A stretch of DNA of 64,000 bases from Streptomyces coeruleorubidus (lineage in GTDB: Bacteria; Actinomycetota; Actinomycetes; Streptomycetales; Streptomycetaceae): positions 8,903,001-8,967,000 of the forward strand of contig NZ_CP023694.1 of the NCBI RefSeq assembly GCF_008705135.1, in the 5' to 3' direction. Shown piece after piece: positions 34,161 through 43,078 of this stretch. The translations under genes and the position numbers were made by a program. The notes under the pieces are model-generated. The model was not told where the DNA came from. It worked only from the letters and a program-made list of their open reading frames with translations, and did no database searches. Position 1 is the stretch's first letter, and each line of letters opens with the position of its first letter.

Positions 34161-34506
34161 CGAGTCGAGTCCAGGGGGAGTCGGGCATGTGGCGGAGTCC
34201 GAGGTGCTCTGACGAGCCACCCGCAGCACAGTACACACCGTCATCGACCGATCTCGCACGGTGGATCGGCACTTCTTTCGGAAAGTGACCGGCGTCTGTT
34301 CGCTTCTGTGGCAACTGTCGGGATTGCCGTACGGAGGAGGGGAGTTGGTGGTGCACACGGATCCGGCTCCCCGGATGGCAGCCGGTCCCGGGAGGGCGTG
34401 ATCGGATGGTGACCGAAAGTGATGCGGACGGGCTGTGTGCCCGGCCGGAGGACGGGTACCCGTCCGGCGCCTGAAGAGAGGTCCGCTCCGCGAGAAGGAG
34501 GTCCGA
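34161..34506. promoter_or_regulatory. Divergent region between conservon and small protein; 16-bp palindrome
   Basis: This 346-base gap must hold the conservon promoter (minus) and that of the 78-residue gene (plus). I can point to one clear element, the perfect palindrome GGACGGGTACCCGTCC at 34450-34465, 41 bases upstream of the small gene. It may be an operator or a leader hairpin. No convincing -35/-10 pair was found. Confidence 0.4.
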
Positions 34507-34743
34507 ATGGCCAGCGAGACGGAGACCGGCGGCGTGACCGGTACGCAGGACAAGGACTACAACCTGATCTGGTACGTCGAGGCGTGCCTGAACAACGCCC
34601 TGCGCCTGGAGAGCTACATCCAGGACGCGGAGCGCGCCAAGGACACCGAGGTCGCGGACCTGTTCCGCAAGGCCCAGGCGGACAGCCGCAAGGGTGCCGA
34701 ACTGGGCAAGAACCTCCTGCGCGCACGCCTCAACGGCGGCTGA
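34507..34743 (+). CDS. Conserved small helical protein, unknown function
   Basis: 78 aa, acidic N-terminus then DYNLIWYVEACLNNALRLESYIQDAERAKD and a Lys/Arg-rich helix to the end. AAGGAGG five bases before ATG 34507 is a very strong ribosome site and a textbook terminator follows, so it is probably abundant. It resembles short actinobacterial proteins with a ferritin-like helical hairpin, but I cannot name the family. No signal peptide. Transcribed alone. Confidence 0.8.
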   Translation: MASETETGGVTGTQDKDYNLIWYVEACLNNALRLESYIQDAERAKDTEVADLFRKAQADSRKGAELGKNLLRARLNGG

Positions 34744-34761
34744 GGCCCCACCGGGGTCACA

Positions 34762-34800
34762 GGGCCCGGACATCGCCGGTCGGCGGGTCCGGGCCCTTTT
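34762..34800 (+). terminator. Rho-independent terminator
   Basis: GGGCCCGGAC (34762-34771) pairs perfectly with GTCCGGGCCC (34787-34796), followed by TTTT. It ends the small-protein mRNA and is the best terminator in the window. Confidence 0.88.
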
Positions 34801-34822
34801 GGTGCCCGGCTCTTCGATGAGG

Positions 34823-35437
34823 TCAGAGCCGGAGGACCCGGCTCACCCGCTCGGCGAGCTCGTCCTCCGACAGCGTGAGGTCGACGGTGACCGTGGGCAG
34901 CCGGAGGCGTGCGGTCTCCTCGCGGAGGCGTTCCGTGAACATGTGGTCCCGTGCGGCGATGTTGCGGTTCGCCCGCTCCGGGTCACTGGTCCTCGCCGTG
35001 AAGCCCTCTCCCGGCGGGGCCCGGCTCGTGAGCGCGGCCTGCCGGAACTCCGGTGTGGGCAGGAGCCAGACCGCGTGTCCGGGCTCGGTGAGCAGGGGCT
35101 GTACGAGGTGCGGCAGCAGACGGAAACCCTCGACGACGACACACGTCTCCCGCGGCATGCGCAGCAGGTCCTCGACGATCAGCCCGAAGCCCTCACCGCG
35201 GTACCAGTGGAACGTCTCGAGCATGATCTCCGGAGGCCGGTTCACCCAGCGCTCGTCCATGTCCATGGCCATGAACTCGTGCAGGAACGGGGCCTCGTCG
35301 GGAGTGGTCCGGCGGGCGTGATCCCCCATCACATCGTCGGTCGAGTACAGACGCCAGCCCTGCCGATCGGCGAGTCCGCGGGCGATCGTGGACTTGCCCG
35401 CGCCGCTCCCGCCCCCGATCCAGTAGACGTGCCGCAT
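34823..35437 (-). CDS. P-loop kinase-like AAA/adenylate-kinase-fold protein
   Basis: 204 aa. YWIGGGSGAGKSTIARGLAD is a Walker A; VVVEGFRLLPHLVQPLL holds a Walker-B-like strand and RANRNIAARDHMFTERL a lid region. The length and layout match small-molecule kinases and zeta-toxin-like NTPases, but no partner antitoxin is adjacent. It probably phosphorylates a small metabolite. ATG 35437 has GGAGAG seven bases upstream. It is divergent from the 442-residue hypothetical gene. Confidence 0.75.
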   Translation of the reverse strand: MRHVYWIGGGSGAGKSTIARGLADRQGWRLYSTDDVMGDHARRTTPDEAPFLHEFMAMDMDERWVNRPPEIMLETFHWYRGEGFGLIVEDLLRMPRETCVVVEGFRLLPHLVQPLLTEPGHAVWLLPTPEFRQAALTSRAPPGEGFTARTSDPERANRNIAARDHMFTERLREETARLRLPTVTVDLTLSEDELAERVSRVLRL

Positions 35438-35479
35438 GCCTCTGCTCTCCCGTGAACGCGCTCTGATTGTCAGTGGCGG

Positions 35480-36808
35480 ATGCCACGATGCCGGCAGCTC
35501 ACCATCCCATCCCCGGACGAGGAGGAGCTGATCGTGCGCAGGCCGGTCGAGGGAGAGGTCCATGTGCATTACGGCCAGATCTACGTCGAGACCGATCCGG
35601 ACAATTTCGAGCTGGGCCTCTCGGAGGCCTTCGCCGGGCAGCGTGCGGGACTGTGCGGGGCGGCGACACCGGGCGCCCTGTGGCTGAACACCGGGCTGCA
35701 CACCGGCGACGTGGGCTTCACGGTGGAGGTGCACGAGCAGGCGCCGCCGCTGGACCCGGCCTGGGAGGACGTGGTGGAGGTGTCCTTCCGTCCCGTGTCG
35801 GCGGACGGCGCGCTGGTGGAATGGGGAGGGGGAGCCTCCTGGCAGCTCGGCCTGGACGAGACCGACTACCGGGTGCGGTACTCAGCCAAGGGCATGGACC
35901 GGGCGAGCGAGCGGGACATCCGCCCGGACGGCGAGCCCCCGCTCGACTGCTACCTCCTCCAGTTCTGGCCCGCCCCGCCCGAGCCGGACCGTGTTCTGAA
36001 GCAGAGCTCGCAGGCCGCCGCCTACTGGCACCGCTACGCCCGCGAACTGCCGCCGCCTCCCACACCCGCCGAACGCGCCGAAGCCGAACGCCAGGCCCGC
36101 CTCGCGCAGGAGACGGCGGAACGGGAACGCCGGCTCGCCTTCGAACGATGGCAATGGGGCGGACAGCCACCGAGCCAGGCCCTGCGCGACGTCGGCGGCA
36201 GCGTCCGCGGCCTGCTCGAATTCGACCCCGCCCTGGTTCACGCGATCGACGCCTCCGGCCCCGCCACCCAGCGCGCGGTGGCCGTGTTCGTGGCCCGCCG
36301 GGCGTGTGAGGCGGCCGGTCTCACCGCCCTCGACTGGGTCGCGGACGCGCTCACGGCCCTGGGCGAAGGCCGTCCACTGCCGCCGCCGTTCGACGACGAG
36401 GCCCGCATGTGGCAGAGGCTTGCCACCGACCCGCGTGTCCCGGACCGGACCGTCGGCCGGGCCGTCCCACCCGAGCGGCCCCCTTTCCGGCCGCCCGCGT
36501 CTGCGGACGATCCCATCCCGCAGCCCCAGGATGCGGCACGGGCTGTGGTGGGCCCTGCGGCCGCCGTGGTGGAAGCGGCGGCCGCCGACTCCGCCATGTG
36601 TGCCGGGGCGTTCACCATCGGCCGACCGGACCCGTCCCTGCGGATGTCGCAGCCGCACATGGCCCTCCCCGCGGTGACCGGTGCCGCCGAACCCGACCCG
36701 CTCCGGGCGGCCCTCGACGCGGTGTCCGCGGCCGTCGACGCGTACGGCGAGAACCACCCGGCCCTCCTCGCGGAGGTGTGGTCCGTGTGCGAGGGACGGC
36801 ACGGGTAG
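35480..36808 (+). CDS. Conserved hypothetical protein, 442 aa
   Basis: I do not recognise it. An N-terminal beta-rich domain (about 1-170: VHVHYGQIYVETDPDNFELGL, VGFTVEVHEQAPPL, DCYLLQFWPAP) looks like an immunity- or sensor-type fold found in many Streptomyces proteins of unknown role. Then comes a Glu/Arg helix (about 190-215, ERAEAERQARLAQETAERERR), and a C-terminal Ala-rich part with IDASGPATQRAVAVFVARRACEAAG. No signal peptide or membrane helix. Starts at ATG 35480. Confidence 0.7.
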   Translation: MPRCRQLTIPSPDEEELIVRRPVEGEVHVHYGQIYVETDPDNFELGLSEAFAGQRAGLCGAATPGALWLNTGLHTGDVGFTVEVHEQAPPLDPAWEDVVEVSFRPVSADGALVEWGGGASWQLGLDETDYRVRYSAKGMDRASERDIRPDGEPPLDCYLLQFWPAPPEPDRVLKQSSQAAAYWHRYARELPPPPTPAERAEAERQARLAQETAERERRLAFERWQWGGQPPSQALRDVGGSVRGLLEFDPALVHAIDASGPATQRAVAVFVARRACEAAGLTALDWVADALTALGEGRPLPPPFDDEARMWQRLATDPRVPDRTVGRAVPPERPPFRPPASADDPIPQPQDAARAVVGPAAAVVEAAAADSAMCAGAFTIGRPDPSLRMSQPHMALPAVTGAAEPDPLRAALDAVSAAVDAYGENHPALLAEVWSVCEGRHG

Positions 36809-37049
36809 CCGGCGCCTGACCGCGCCCCGGTTCACGCACACTGACCAGGGCGGCAACGCCCTGGGAACGAGGACCGCGGCGGCGGTGCCGGGCACAGCTG
36901 GTCGCGGTGCGCAAGTGCGGCACGTACGGGCGGCACGTGACTGACCCCGCTCCGCCGGGTACCCGGGCGTTCCGCCAGGACCGGCCGGGCGGCCGCTCGC
37001 GGCGCCGCCCCGGTCGGCCGCCGGCCATGAGCCGAAGGAGCCCATGCAT

Positions 37050-38708
37050 ATGACGGACGTATCCGGTACCGGTCCCGCTCCGGGCGACGACCGCAGGGTC
37101 CTCACCAACCGCCAGGGCCATCCGGTCTACGACAACCAGAACCAGCGCACCGTCGGGCCCCGCGGCCCCGCCACGCTGGAGAACTACCAGTTCCTGGAGA
37201 AGATCAGCCACTTCGACCGGGAACGCATCCCCGAGCGCGTCGTGCACGCCCGCGGCGTCACCGCCTACGGTCACTTCGAGGCCTACGGCACCTGGGGCGA
37301 CGAGCCGATCAGCCGCTACACCCGGGCCAAACTCTTCCAGGAGCGCGGCAAACGCACGGACGTGGCCGTCCGCTTCTCGACCGTCATCGGCGGACGCGAC
37401 TCCTCCGAGGCCGCCCGCGACCCGCGTGGTTTCGCGGTCAAGTTCTACACGGAGGACGGCAACTGGGACCTGGTCGGCAACAACCTCGGCGTCTTCTTCA
37501 TCCGTGACGCGATCAAGTTCCCGGACGTCATCCACGCCCTCAAGCCGGACCCGGTGACCTTCGAGCAGCAGCCCCGCCGCATCTTTGACTTCATGTCGCA
37601 GACGCCCGAGTCCATGCACATGCTCGTCAACCTGTTCAGCCCGCGCGGCATCCCCGCCGACTACCGCCACATGCAGGGCTTCGGCGTCAACACCTACAAG
37701 TGGGTCAACGCCGACGGCGACACCAAACTGGTCAAGTACCACTGGATGCCCAAGCAGGGCGTGCGCAGCATGACCGAGGAGGACGCGGCCAACGTCCAGG
37801 CCGACTCCCTCGGCCACGCCACCAAGGACCTGTACGAGGCCGTCGGACGCGGCGACCACCCGGAGTGGGAACTGCTCGTCCAGATGATGGACGACCACGA
37901 CCACCCCGACCTCGACTTCGACCCGCTGGACGACACCAAGACCTGGCCCGAGCAGGACTTCCCGCCGAAGCCGGTCGGCCGGATGGTGCTCGACCGGATG
38001 CCGAAGGACTTCTTCGCCGAGAACGAGCAGATCTCCTTCGGCACCGGCGTCCTCGTCGACGGCCTCGACTTCTCCGACGACAAGATGCTCGTCGGCCGGA
38101 CCTTCTCCTACAGCGACACCCAGCGCTACCGGGTCGGCCCCAACTACCTGCAACTGCCCGTCAACCAGGCCAAGAACGCGGACGTCCGCACCAACCAGCG
38201 TGACGGCCAGATGGCGTACCACGTGGACGGCGGCGGCGAGAACCCGCAGGTCAACTACGAGCCGTCGATCACCGGCGGCCTGCGCGAGGCCCGCTACCCG
38301 ACCCACGACGAGCAGGGACCCGTGATCGAGGGGCGGCTCACCCGCAAGCGCATCCCCCGCACCAACGACTACATGCAGGCGGGCCAGCGCTACCTGCTCC
38401 TGGAGGACTGGGAGCGCGACGACCTGGTGAAGAACTTCACCGACCTGCTGTCCCAGTGCGACCGGCCCGTGCAGGAGCGCATGGTCTGGCACTTCCTGCT
38501 GGTCGAGAACGACCTGGGCCTGCGGGTCGGCGAGGGGCTGGGCATCGGCCCCGAGGACGTGGCCGGTCTGGAGCCGCTGGCGAGCCAGGACCTCACGGAC
38601 GAGGACCGCGAGCGCCTGGCCAACCTGGGCAAGAACCCACCGCGCGACGTCGAGGGCCTCACCATGACCCACTGCGTGCCGGACGAGCGGCACGTCGTGA
38701 CCCGGTGA
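37050..38708 (+). CDS. Monofunctional haem catalase (clade with long C-terminus absent)
   Basis: 552 aa. It splits hydrogen peroxide to water and oxygen. Distal His66 (PERVVHARG), Asn in LVGNNLGVFFIRD and proximal haem ligand Tyr354 in GRTFSYSDTQRY are present, as are RFSTVIGGRDSSEAARDPRGFAVKFY and QGFGVNTYKWV. ATG 37050 is preferred over ATG 37044 because AAGGAG at 37035-37040 is nine bases from the former and only three from the latter. Size matches small-subunit clade 1 or 3 catalases. No regulator such as CatR lies next to it. The 240 bases upstream hold no clear promoter. Confidence 0.95.
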   Translation: MTDVSGTGPAPGDDRRVLTNRQGHPVYDNQNQRTVGPRGPATLENYQFLEKISHFDRERIPERVVHARGVTAYGHFEAYGTWGDEPISRYTRAKLFQERGKRTDVAVRFSTVIGGRDSSEAARDPRGFAVKFYTEDGNWDLVGNNLGVFFIRDAIKFPDVIHALKPDPVTFEQQPRRIFDFMSQTPESMHMLVNLFSPRGIPADYRHMQGFGVNTYKWVNADGDTKLVKYHWMPKQGVRSMTEEDAANVQADSLGHATKDLYEAVGRGDHPEWELLVQMMDDHDHPDLDFDPLDDTKTWPEQDFPPKPVGRMVLDRMPKDFFAENEQISFGTGVLVDGLDFSDDKMLVGRTFSYSDTQRYRVGPNYLQLPVNQAKNADVRTNQRDGQMAYHVDGGGENPQVNYEPSITGGLREARYPTHDEQGPVIEGRLTRKRIPRTNDYMQAGQRYLLLEDWERDDLVKNFTDLLSQCDRPVQERMVWHFLLVENDLGLRVGEGLGIGPEDVAGLEPLASQDLTDEDRERLANLGKNPPRDVEGLTMTHCVPDERHVVTR

Positions 38709-38712
38709 CCGG

Positions 38713-39567
38713 TCACCCCGTCAGGGCGCCACGGGCCACCGCGAGGGCCTGGTCCGCGTAACCACGGCCGAACAGCACGGCGTGCACCAGCAGCGGGAAA
38801 AGCTGGTGCACGCCGACGCGGTCCGCCCAGCCGTCGGCGAGCGGCGCCTCCTCCTGGTAGCCGCCCAGCACCTGCTCCAGGTACGGGCAGCCGAACAGAC
38901 GCAGCATCGCCAGGTCGGTCTCGCGGTGTCCGCCGTGCGCGGCCGGGTCGATCAGCCGGACATGCCCGTCGGCCGCCCACAGCACGTTGCCGTTCCACAG
39001 GTCGCCGTGCAGCCGCGCGGGCGGTTCGGCGGGCCCCGCCAGCTCCGGCAGCCGCTCGCACAGTCGTTCCACGTCGGTCGCCTCACCGGGCCGGACCGTG
39101 CCCTGGTCGACCGCGCGCCGCAGATACGGCAGCACGCGATGCTCGGCGTACCAGCCCGGCCAGTCGGCGCCGGGCTCGTTGCGCATCGGGGCGAGCCCGA
39201 TGTACGCGTCCGCCGGACCGTCCGGGGGCGGCGCGCCGAACGCGGGCGCCCCGGCGGCGTGCAGGGCGGCCAGGTCACGGCCGAAGCGGACCGCCGCCTC
39301 CCGGCTCGGCCGCCCCTGCGCGACCCGGTCGACGACCAGCCAGTTCCCGTCGTGGCCGTGCACGGCCGGTACCCGCACCGTGCCGGCGCCGACCAGCCAG
39401 CGCAGCCCGGCCGCCTCGGCCCGCGCCGCCCCCGGATCGTCGGCACGCTTGGCGATCACCACCCGCCCGTCGTCGAGCGTGACCTCGGCGAGGGTCCCGG
39501 ACAGCGGCCGTTCACCCGTGACCGCCCGCCCTGTGAGCCGGGCCACGACATCCGCTGGGGCGGTCAT
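38713..39567 (-). CDS. Fructosamine kinase family protein
   Basis: 284 aa, aminoglycoside-phosphotransferase fold. RLHGDLWNGNVLW holds the catalytic Asp and Asn, LIDPAAHGGHRETDLAML is the metal-binding DPA loop and VIAKRADDP the ATP-binding lysine. Such enzymes phosphorylate ribulosamines or fructosamines to repair glycated protein. ATG 39567 has GGAGG seven bases upstream. It converges with the catalase gene four bases away. Confidence 0.9.
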   Translation of the reverse strand: MTAPADVVARLTGRAVTGERPLSGTLAEVTLDDGRVVIAKRADDPGAARAEAAGLRWLVGAGTVRVPAVHGHDGNWLVVDRVAQGRPSREAAVRFGRDLAALHAAGAPAFGAPPPDGPADAYIGLAPMRNEPGADWPGWYAEHRVLPYLRRAVDQGTVRPGEATDVERLCERLPELAGPAEPPARLHGDLWNGNVLWAADGHVRLIDPAAHGGHRETDLAMLRLFGCPYLEQVLGGYQEEAPLADGWADRVGVHQLFPLLVHAVLFGRGYADQALAVARGALTG

Positions 39568-39638
39568 ACGCGCTCCTCCCTCGGGTCCGAGCTTGATCGA
39601 ACACCCAGCGTACGACCGGGCCCCCGGTGGCCCGGCAC

Positions 39639-40004
39639 TCAGCCTTCGGATCCGCAATCGACATCCAGCAACTGGATCGGCCGCGTCGCGTCCAGGTCGA
39701 CGTACGCCGTGAAGTCAGCCTTGTCGGACCCGCCGTTCCAGTACGTGCTCACGGTCGCCCAGCCGACCCCGGCGGACTGGGCGGTGGTGACCGGACCGAT
39801 GTCGATGGACGCCGGGACGTTCTGCGCGCACAGCAGGACGTCGAACTCCGGGTTGGCCGCCACCTTCTCCTCGAGGTGCGGCGAGATCCCGTACTTGCGG
39901 GCGAAGTCGCCCGGGCCGTGCTCGCCGTAGAAGTCCTCGAGGAAGGTGTGGATCTCCTCGGCGGTGTACCGGTCGCCGGTGGCGGCGGTGGACACATTCG
40001 CCAC
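39639..40004 (-). CDS. Hypothetical protein, possibly 5'-truncated secreted protein
   Basis: 121 aa from GTG 40004. DRYTAEEIHTFLEDFYGEHG and AQSAGVGWATVSTYWNGGSDK look like a small secreted domain; NAD or metal motifs are absent. The same frame stays open for about 25 codons upstream of the GTG and reads plausibly coding (PPAAAGSVGGRRDFTVPRDR) until TGA near 40083, without any start codon. So it may have lost its 5' end, including a signal peptide. The neighbour on the plus strand begins at 40080 in the same place. Function unknown. Confidence 0.6.
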   Translation of the reverse strand: MANVSTAATGDRYTAEEIHTFLEDFYGEHGPGDFARKYGISPHLEEKVAANPEFDVLLCAQNVPASIDIGPVTTAQSAGVGWATVSTYWNGGSDKADFTAYVDLDATRPIQLLDVDCGSEG

Positions 40005-40079
40005 GTCCCGGTCACGCGGGACGGTGAAATCCCGCCGCCCGCCGACAGAACCGGCCGCCGCCGGGGGACCAGTCGGAGC

Positions 40080-40403
40080 ATGACGAGTTCATCGTTCCAG
40101 CGCACCATCGCCCTGCCCGCCCCTGTGTGCGAACAGGCCGCACAGCACCTGGAGCAGGCCGCGCACCGGGCCATCGACGGGGCCGCGATCCCCCTGAAGG
40201 CGTTCCGCGCGGCCGCCGACAACGACTTCATCCTCCCCGCGCCGATCGTCGAGCAGGCGGCTGCCTGCCTGCTGGTCCTCGCCACGGAGACCGCCCAGAC
40301 CGTACGTCCCTCCGCCCTGCGCGCCACGATCAGCGTCGCGCTGCGGCTGCGGGACGCCGTGGAGCTGTCGCACCAGCCGGCTCTCAGCAGCAGGTTCTGG
40401 TAA
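40080..40403 (+). CDS. Conserved hypothetical protein, 107 aa
   Basis: A short helical Ala-rich protein (TIALPAPVCEQAAQHLEQAA, IVEQAAACLLVLATETAQTV, ALRATISVALRLRDAVELS) with two similar PAP-V/I-EQAA segments, suggesting an internal duplication. No signal peptide. ATG 40080 is the first in-frame start. Function not recognised. Confidence 0.65.
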   Translation: MTSSSFQRTIALPAPVCEQAAQHLEQAAHRAIDGAAIPLKAFRAAADNDFILPAPIVEQAAACLLVLATETAQTVRPSALRATISVALRLRDAVELSHQPALSSRFW

Positions 40404-40432
40404 GGCGGGGTTGGCGGCGGGGAGCCTGTGCG

Positions 40433-40966
40433 TCAGTGCTCGCGGAAGGCGACATCGACCTGCTTGCGGCGCAGTTCCTCCAGCGTGGCGCGCTGCCGCC
40501 GGGCCCGTTCGATGAGGTCGTCGAGCTGCCGCGCGTCCAGGCGCGGGTCCGTGGCGGCCAGGTCGCGGAGCGTCTGCCAGCCGGCCGTCTTGCCCTCCAC
40601 CCCCAGACCCATCGCCTCCAGCTCCCACAGCGTGCTCAGCGGGGACCGCCGCACCAGGCTGCCGTTGCTCTTCAGCCGGCCCATCTGCTCGGCCGCCCGG
40701 CCCGCGTAGACCTTGTAGCGGCGCACCGGCACGTCGAGCCGCCGCATGATGTGGAGCAGGCTCGCCCGGTCCTCGGCGATCTCGGCGGTGATCGGTTCCA
40801 GGGCGTCGCCGAGCGCCGTACCCCGGCACGAGCGCAGCAGATAGCGGATCCGCGCGGTCCCGGCGGTGGCGCCGGCGAGGTGGTCGTTGAGGTAGATGCC
40901 CAGCAGCGACATGTCGGTGGCCGGAGCACGGTGGGCGCCCGGCGGATCCGTTCGCTGTTCCGTCAT
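40433..40966 (-). CDS. Conserved hypothetical helical protein, 177 aa
   Basis: Predicted all-helical and rich in Arg/Leu: MSLLGIYLNDHLAGATAG, RASLLHIMRRLDVPVRRYK, SPLSTLWELEAMGLGVEGKT and a long charged C-terminal helix. The pattern resembles ferritin-like four-helix proteins without a clear EXXH metal set. ATG 40966 has AGGAG eight bases upstream. Family name not recalled. Divergent, with 273 bases holding a large hairpin, from the next gene. Confidence 0.72.
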   Translation of the reverse strand: MTEQRTDPPGAHRAPATDMSLLGIYLNDHLAGATAGTARIRYLLRSCRGTALGDALEPITAEIAEDRASLLHIMRRLDVPVRRYKVYAGRAAEQMGRLKSNGSLVRRSPLSTLWELEAMGLGVEGKTAGWQTLRDLAATDPRLDARQLDDLIERARRQRATLEELRRKQVDVAFREH

Positions 40967-41113
40967 GACACTGCTCCTGTTCCTGCTCCGGCCCTGTCCC
41001 GGGGCGGCGGCCGGAACAGGGGATTCACCGGACTTTTCCGGCTTGCGGGAGGCTACGCGGGGCGGGTGCCCGGGACCTTCCCGGCGAAACGGGATCAGCT
41101 CCCTGCGTACGAG

Positions 41114-41153
41114 CCTCGTCCGGGCTGTGGCCGAGGCCACAGCCCGGACGAGG
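41114..41153. repeat. Perfect 40-bp palindrome (19-bp arms) in a divergent gap
   Basis: CCTCGTCCGGGCTGTGGCC at 41114-41132 and its exact complement at 41135-41153 are separated only by GA. The element lies between two divergently starting genes, so it is not a terminator of either annotated gene. It may end an unannotated short transcript, act as a leader structure of the 41240 gene or be a protein-binding site. Confidence 0.75.
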
Positions 41154-41239
41154 TCCCGATCACGTCCGGGGACGCGAGGCGGCGGCTACCGTCTACGGGC
41201 AGATCCCCCGCTTCCCCACCCCTTTCGGACGGCCCGGCA

Positions 41240-41767
41240 GTGCAAGCAGACCTCTCTCCTGTCATCGCGGCGACCGCCCAGTGGCTGACCCGCGCCTTCC
41301 CCGCCTCCGGCGGAGCGCTCGCCTCCGCGCTGTGCGAGGTGCAGGCCCGGCAGGCCGTGACGGTCGCGGCGTGGCTCAGGTACCCGACGGCGATGGACGC
41401 CGCCCTGGTCGACGTGGCGGGCCCGGGCGGCTCCGCGCGGCTGGACTGGGTCACCGGCGCCGACGCGTCCCTGGACGACGACGTGGACGCGCACGCCTGG
41501 CGCACCTGGGTGGACGAGGTCGTGGCCAGTTGGGCGGCGAGTCTGCTCACCGACCCGGAGCTGGCCGCCCTGGCGGTGGCCGCGCTCGCCGAGGGCAGCC
41601 ACAGCACCGGCGCACCGGCCGAGTTCCGCCGCCTCGTCGCGCCCGACGACAGCGACCAGCGCGCCGCCGCCCTGCTGCGCCACCCCGACCTGCTCGCCCC
41701 CGTGGCCGAACTGCACCACACCCAACTCCTCGACCGCCTGCTCCCGGGCCGCACACTGATCGCCTGA
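41240..41767 (+). CDS. Hypothetical protein, 175 aa
   Basis: Ala-rich soluble protein without known motif: VIAATAQWLTRAFPASGGAL, RYPTAMDAALVDVAGPGG and a helical C-terminus (ELAALAVAALAEGSH, HHTQLLDRLLPGR). GTG 41240 is the best start although its ribosome site is weak. No neighbour suggests a function. Confidence 0.62.
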   Translation: MQADLSPVIAATAQWLTRAFPASGGALASALCEVQARQAVTVAAWLRYPTAMDAALVDVAGPGGSARLDWVTGADASLDDDVDAHAWRTWVDEVVASWAASLLTDPELAALAVAALAEGSHSTGAPAEFRRLVAPDDSDQRAAALLRHPDLLAPVAELHHTQLLDRLLPGRTLIA

Positions 41768-42106
41768 CGGGGGGCAGGCCCCCACCGGCTCACGGCGGTT
41801 TCGCCTCGCCGACTATTCGGCGGTGCCTGGCTGCCGGTCCCCGACGGCACTGGTCTGCACGCCCCGTCACGGGCTGGACGAGCCCACCCCGCTCCCAGCC
41901 CTCCACTCACCTCCTCACCTGCGCGAACAGCCGGTAACCCCACTCCGTCACCCTCCGTGACTCACCGGTTTGCCGTACGCGACCGTGCCGTGTTCGCTGC
42001 GTCGGCGGACGCTGATCGTGGGCTCGACGGCCTCCGGCCACCCTCAGCGGTCCGAGGCGCACACCGTCGTGCCGGGCCGTACGCCGCTGACGGAGGAGAG
42101 ACCGAG
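41768..42106. other. 339-base gap before the heptose operon
   Basis: A GGGGG-GCAGG-CCCCC hairpin begins a few bases after the 41767 stop and may end that gene. The rest should hold the promoter of the heptose/glycan operon. I found no convincing -35/-10 pair or operator. GGAGGAGAG just before 42107 is the ribosome site of the first gene. Confidence 0.4.
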
Positions 42107-43078
42107 ATGACCACCGCCCTCTCACGGAGCTGGGAACACGCCGTCGTCACGGGCGGCGCCGGGTTCGTCGGTTCCCACCTGTGCGCCGCCCTGCTGGACG
42201 CGGGCGCGGCCGTCACCTGCGTGGACGACTTCTGCACCGGCCGGCCCGAGAACATATCCCCGCTGCTCGAACGGCCCGGTTTCACGCTCGTGCAGGCCAA
42301 CGTCGCCGAGGGCCTGCGGATCAAGCGAAGGCCCGACCTCGTCCTGCACTTCGCCTCCCCGGCGTCCCCGGCGGACTATCTGCGACTGCCGCTGCACACC
42401 ATGGAGACGGGCAGCCTCGGCACCCGCAACGCCCTGGAACTCGCACGGTCCTCCCGAGCCCGCTTCGTCCTCGCCTCGACCTCCGAGGTCTACGGCGACC
42501 CGCAGCAGAACCCCCAGGACGAGCGCTACTGGGGCAACGTCAACCCGGTCGGCCCGCGCAGCGTCTACGACGAGGCCAAACGCTTCGGCGAGGCGCTGAC
42601 CACCGCCCACGCCGACACCCACGGCACCGACACCTGCATCGTGCGGCTGTTCAACACCTACGGCCCGCGGATGCGCGGCCACGACGGACGCGCGGTGCCG
42701 ACCTTCGTGCGGCAGGCCCTGGCCGGCGAGCCCCTCACCGTGACCGGCGACGGCCGGCAGACCCGGTCGCTGTGCTACGTCGACGACACCGTCCGCGGCA
42801 TCCTCGCGGCGGCCGCCCACGGCATGCGCGGCCCCGTCAACATCGGAAACCCGACCGAGATCACCATGCTCGACCTGGCCCGGCTGGTCGTCGAACTCGC
42901 CGGCTCCCCGTCGGAGATCCGCTTCATCGAACGCCCGGTGGACGACCCGGCCGTGCGCTGCCCGGACATCACCCTGGCCCGCGACAAGCTCGGCTGGGAA
43001 CCGCAGGTGCGTGCCGAGGAGGGGCTGCGGCGCACGATCGCATGGTTCCGCGAGGAACCGGCGACTGACCACGACTGA
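42107..43078 (+). CDS. SDR-family nucleotide-sugar enzyme (UDP-glucuronate decarboxylase/4,6-dehydratase-like)
   Basis: 323 aa. NAD-binding GGAGFVGSH (16-24), the substrate-loop serine/threonine in VLASTSEVYGD and the catalytic pair Tyr154-xxx-Lys158 (SVYDEAKRF) are present. RPDLVLHFASPASPADY and RLFNTYGPRM are the typical UXS blocks, so UDP-xylose synthase is the closest relative I see. In this operon it could equally epimerise or decarboxylate a nucleotide sugar; HldD, the ADP-heptose 6-epimerase, is otherwise missing. ATG 42107 has GGAGAG five bases upstream. Confidence 0.87.
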   Translation: MTTALSRSWEHAVVTGGAGFVGSHLCAALLDAGAAVTCVDDFCTGRPENISPLLERPGFTLVQANVAEGLRIKRRPDLVLHFASPASPADYLRLPLHTMETGSLGTRNALELARSSRARFVLASTSEVYGDPQQNPQDERYWGNVNPVGPRSVYDEAKRFGEALTTAHADTHGTDTCIVRLFNTYGPRMRGHDGRAVPTFVRQALAGEPLTVTGDGRQTRSLCYVDDTVRGILAAAAHGMRGPVNIGNPTEITMLDLARLVVELAGSPSEIRFIERPVDDPAVRCPDITLARDKLGWEPQVRAEEGLRRTIAWFREEPATDHD

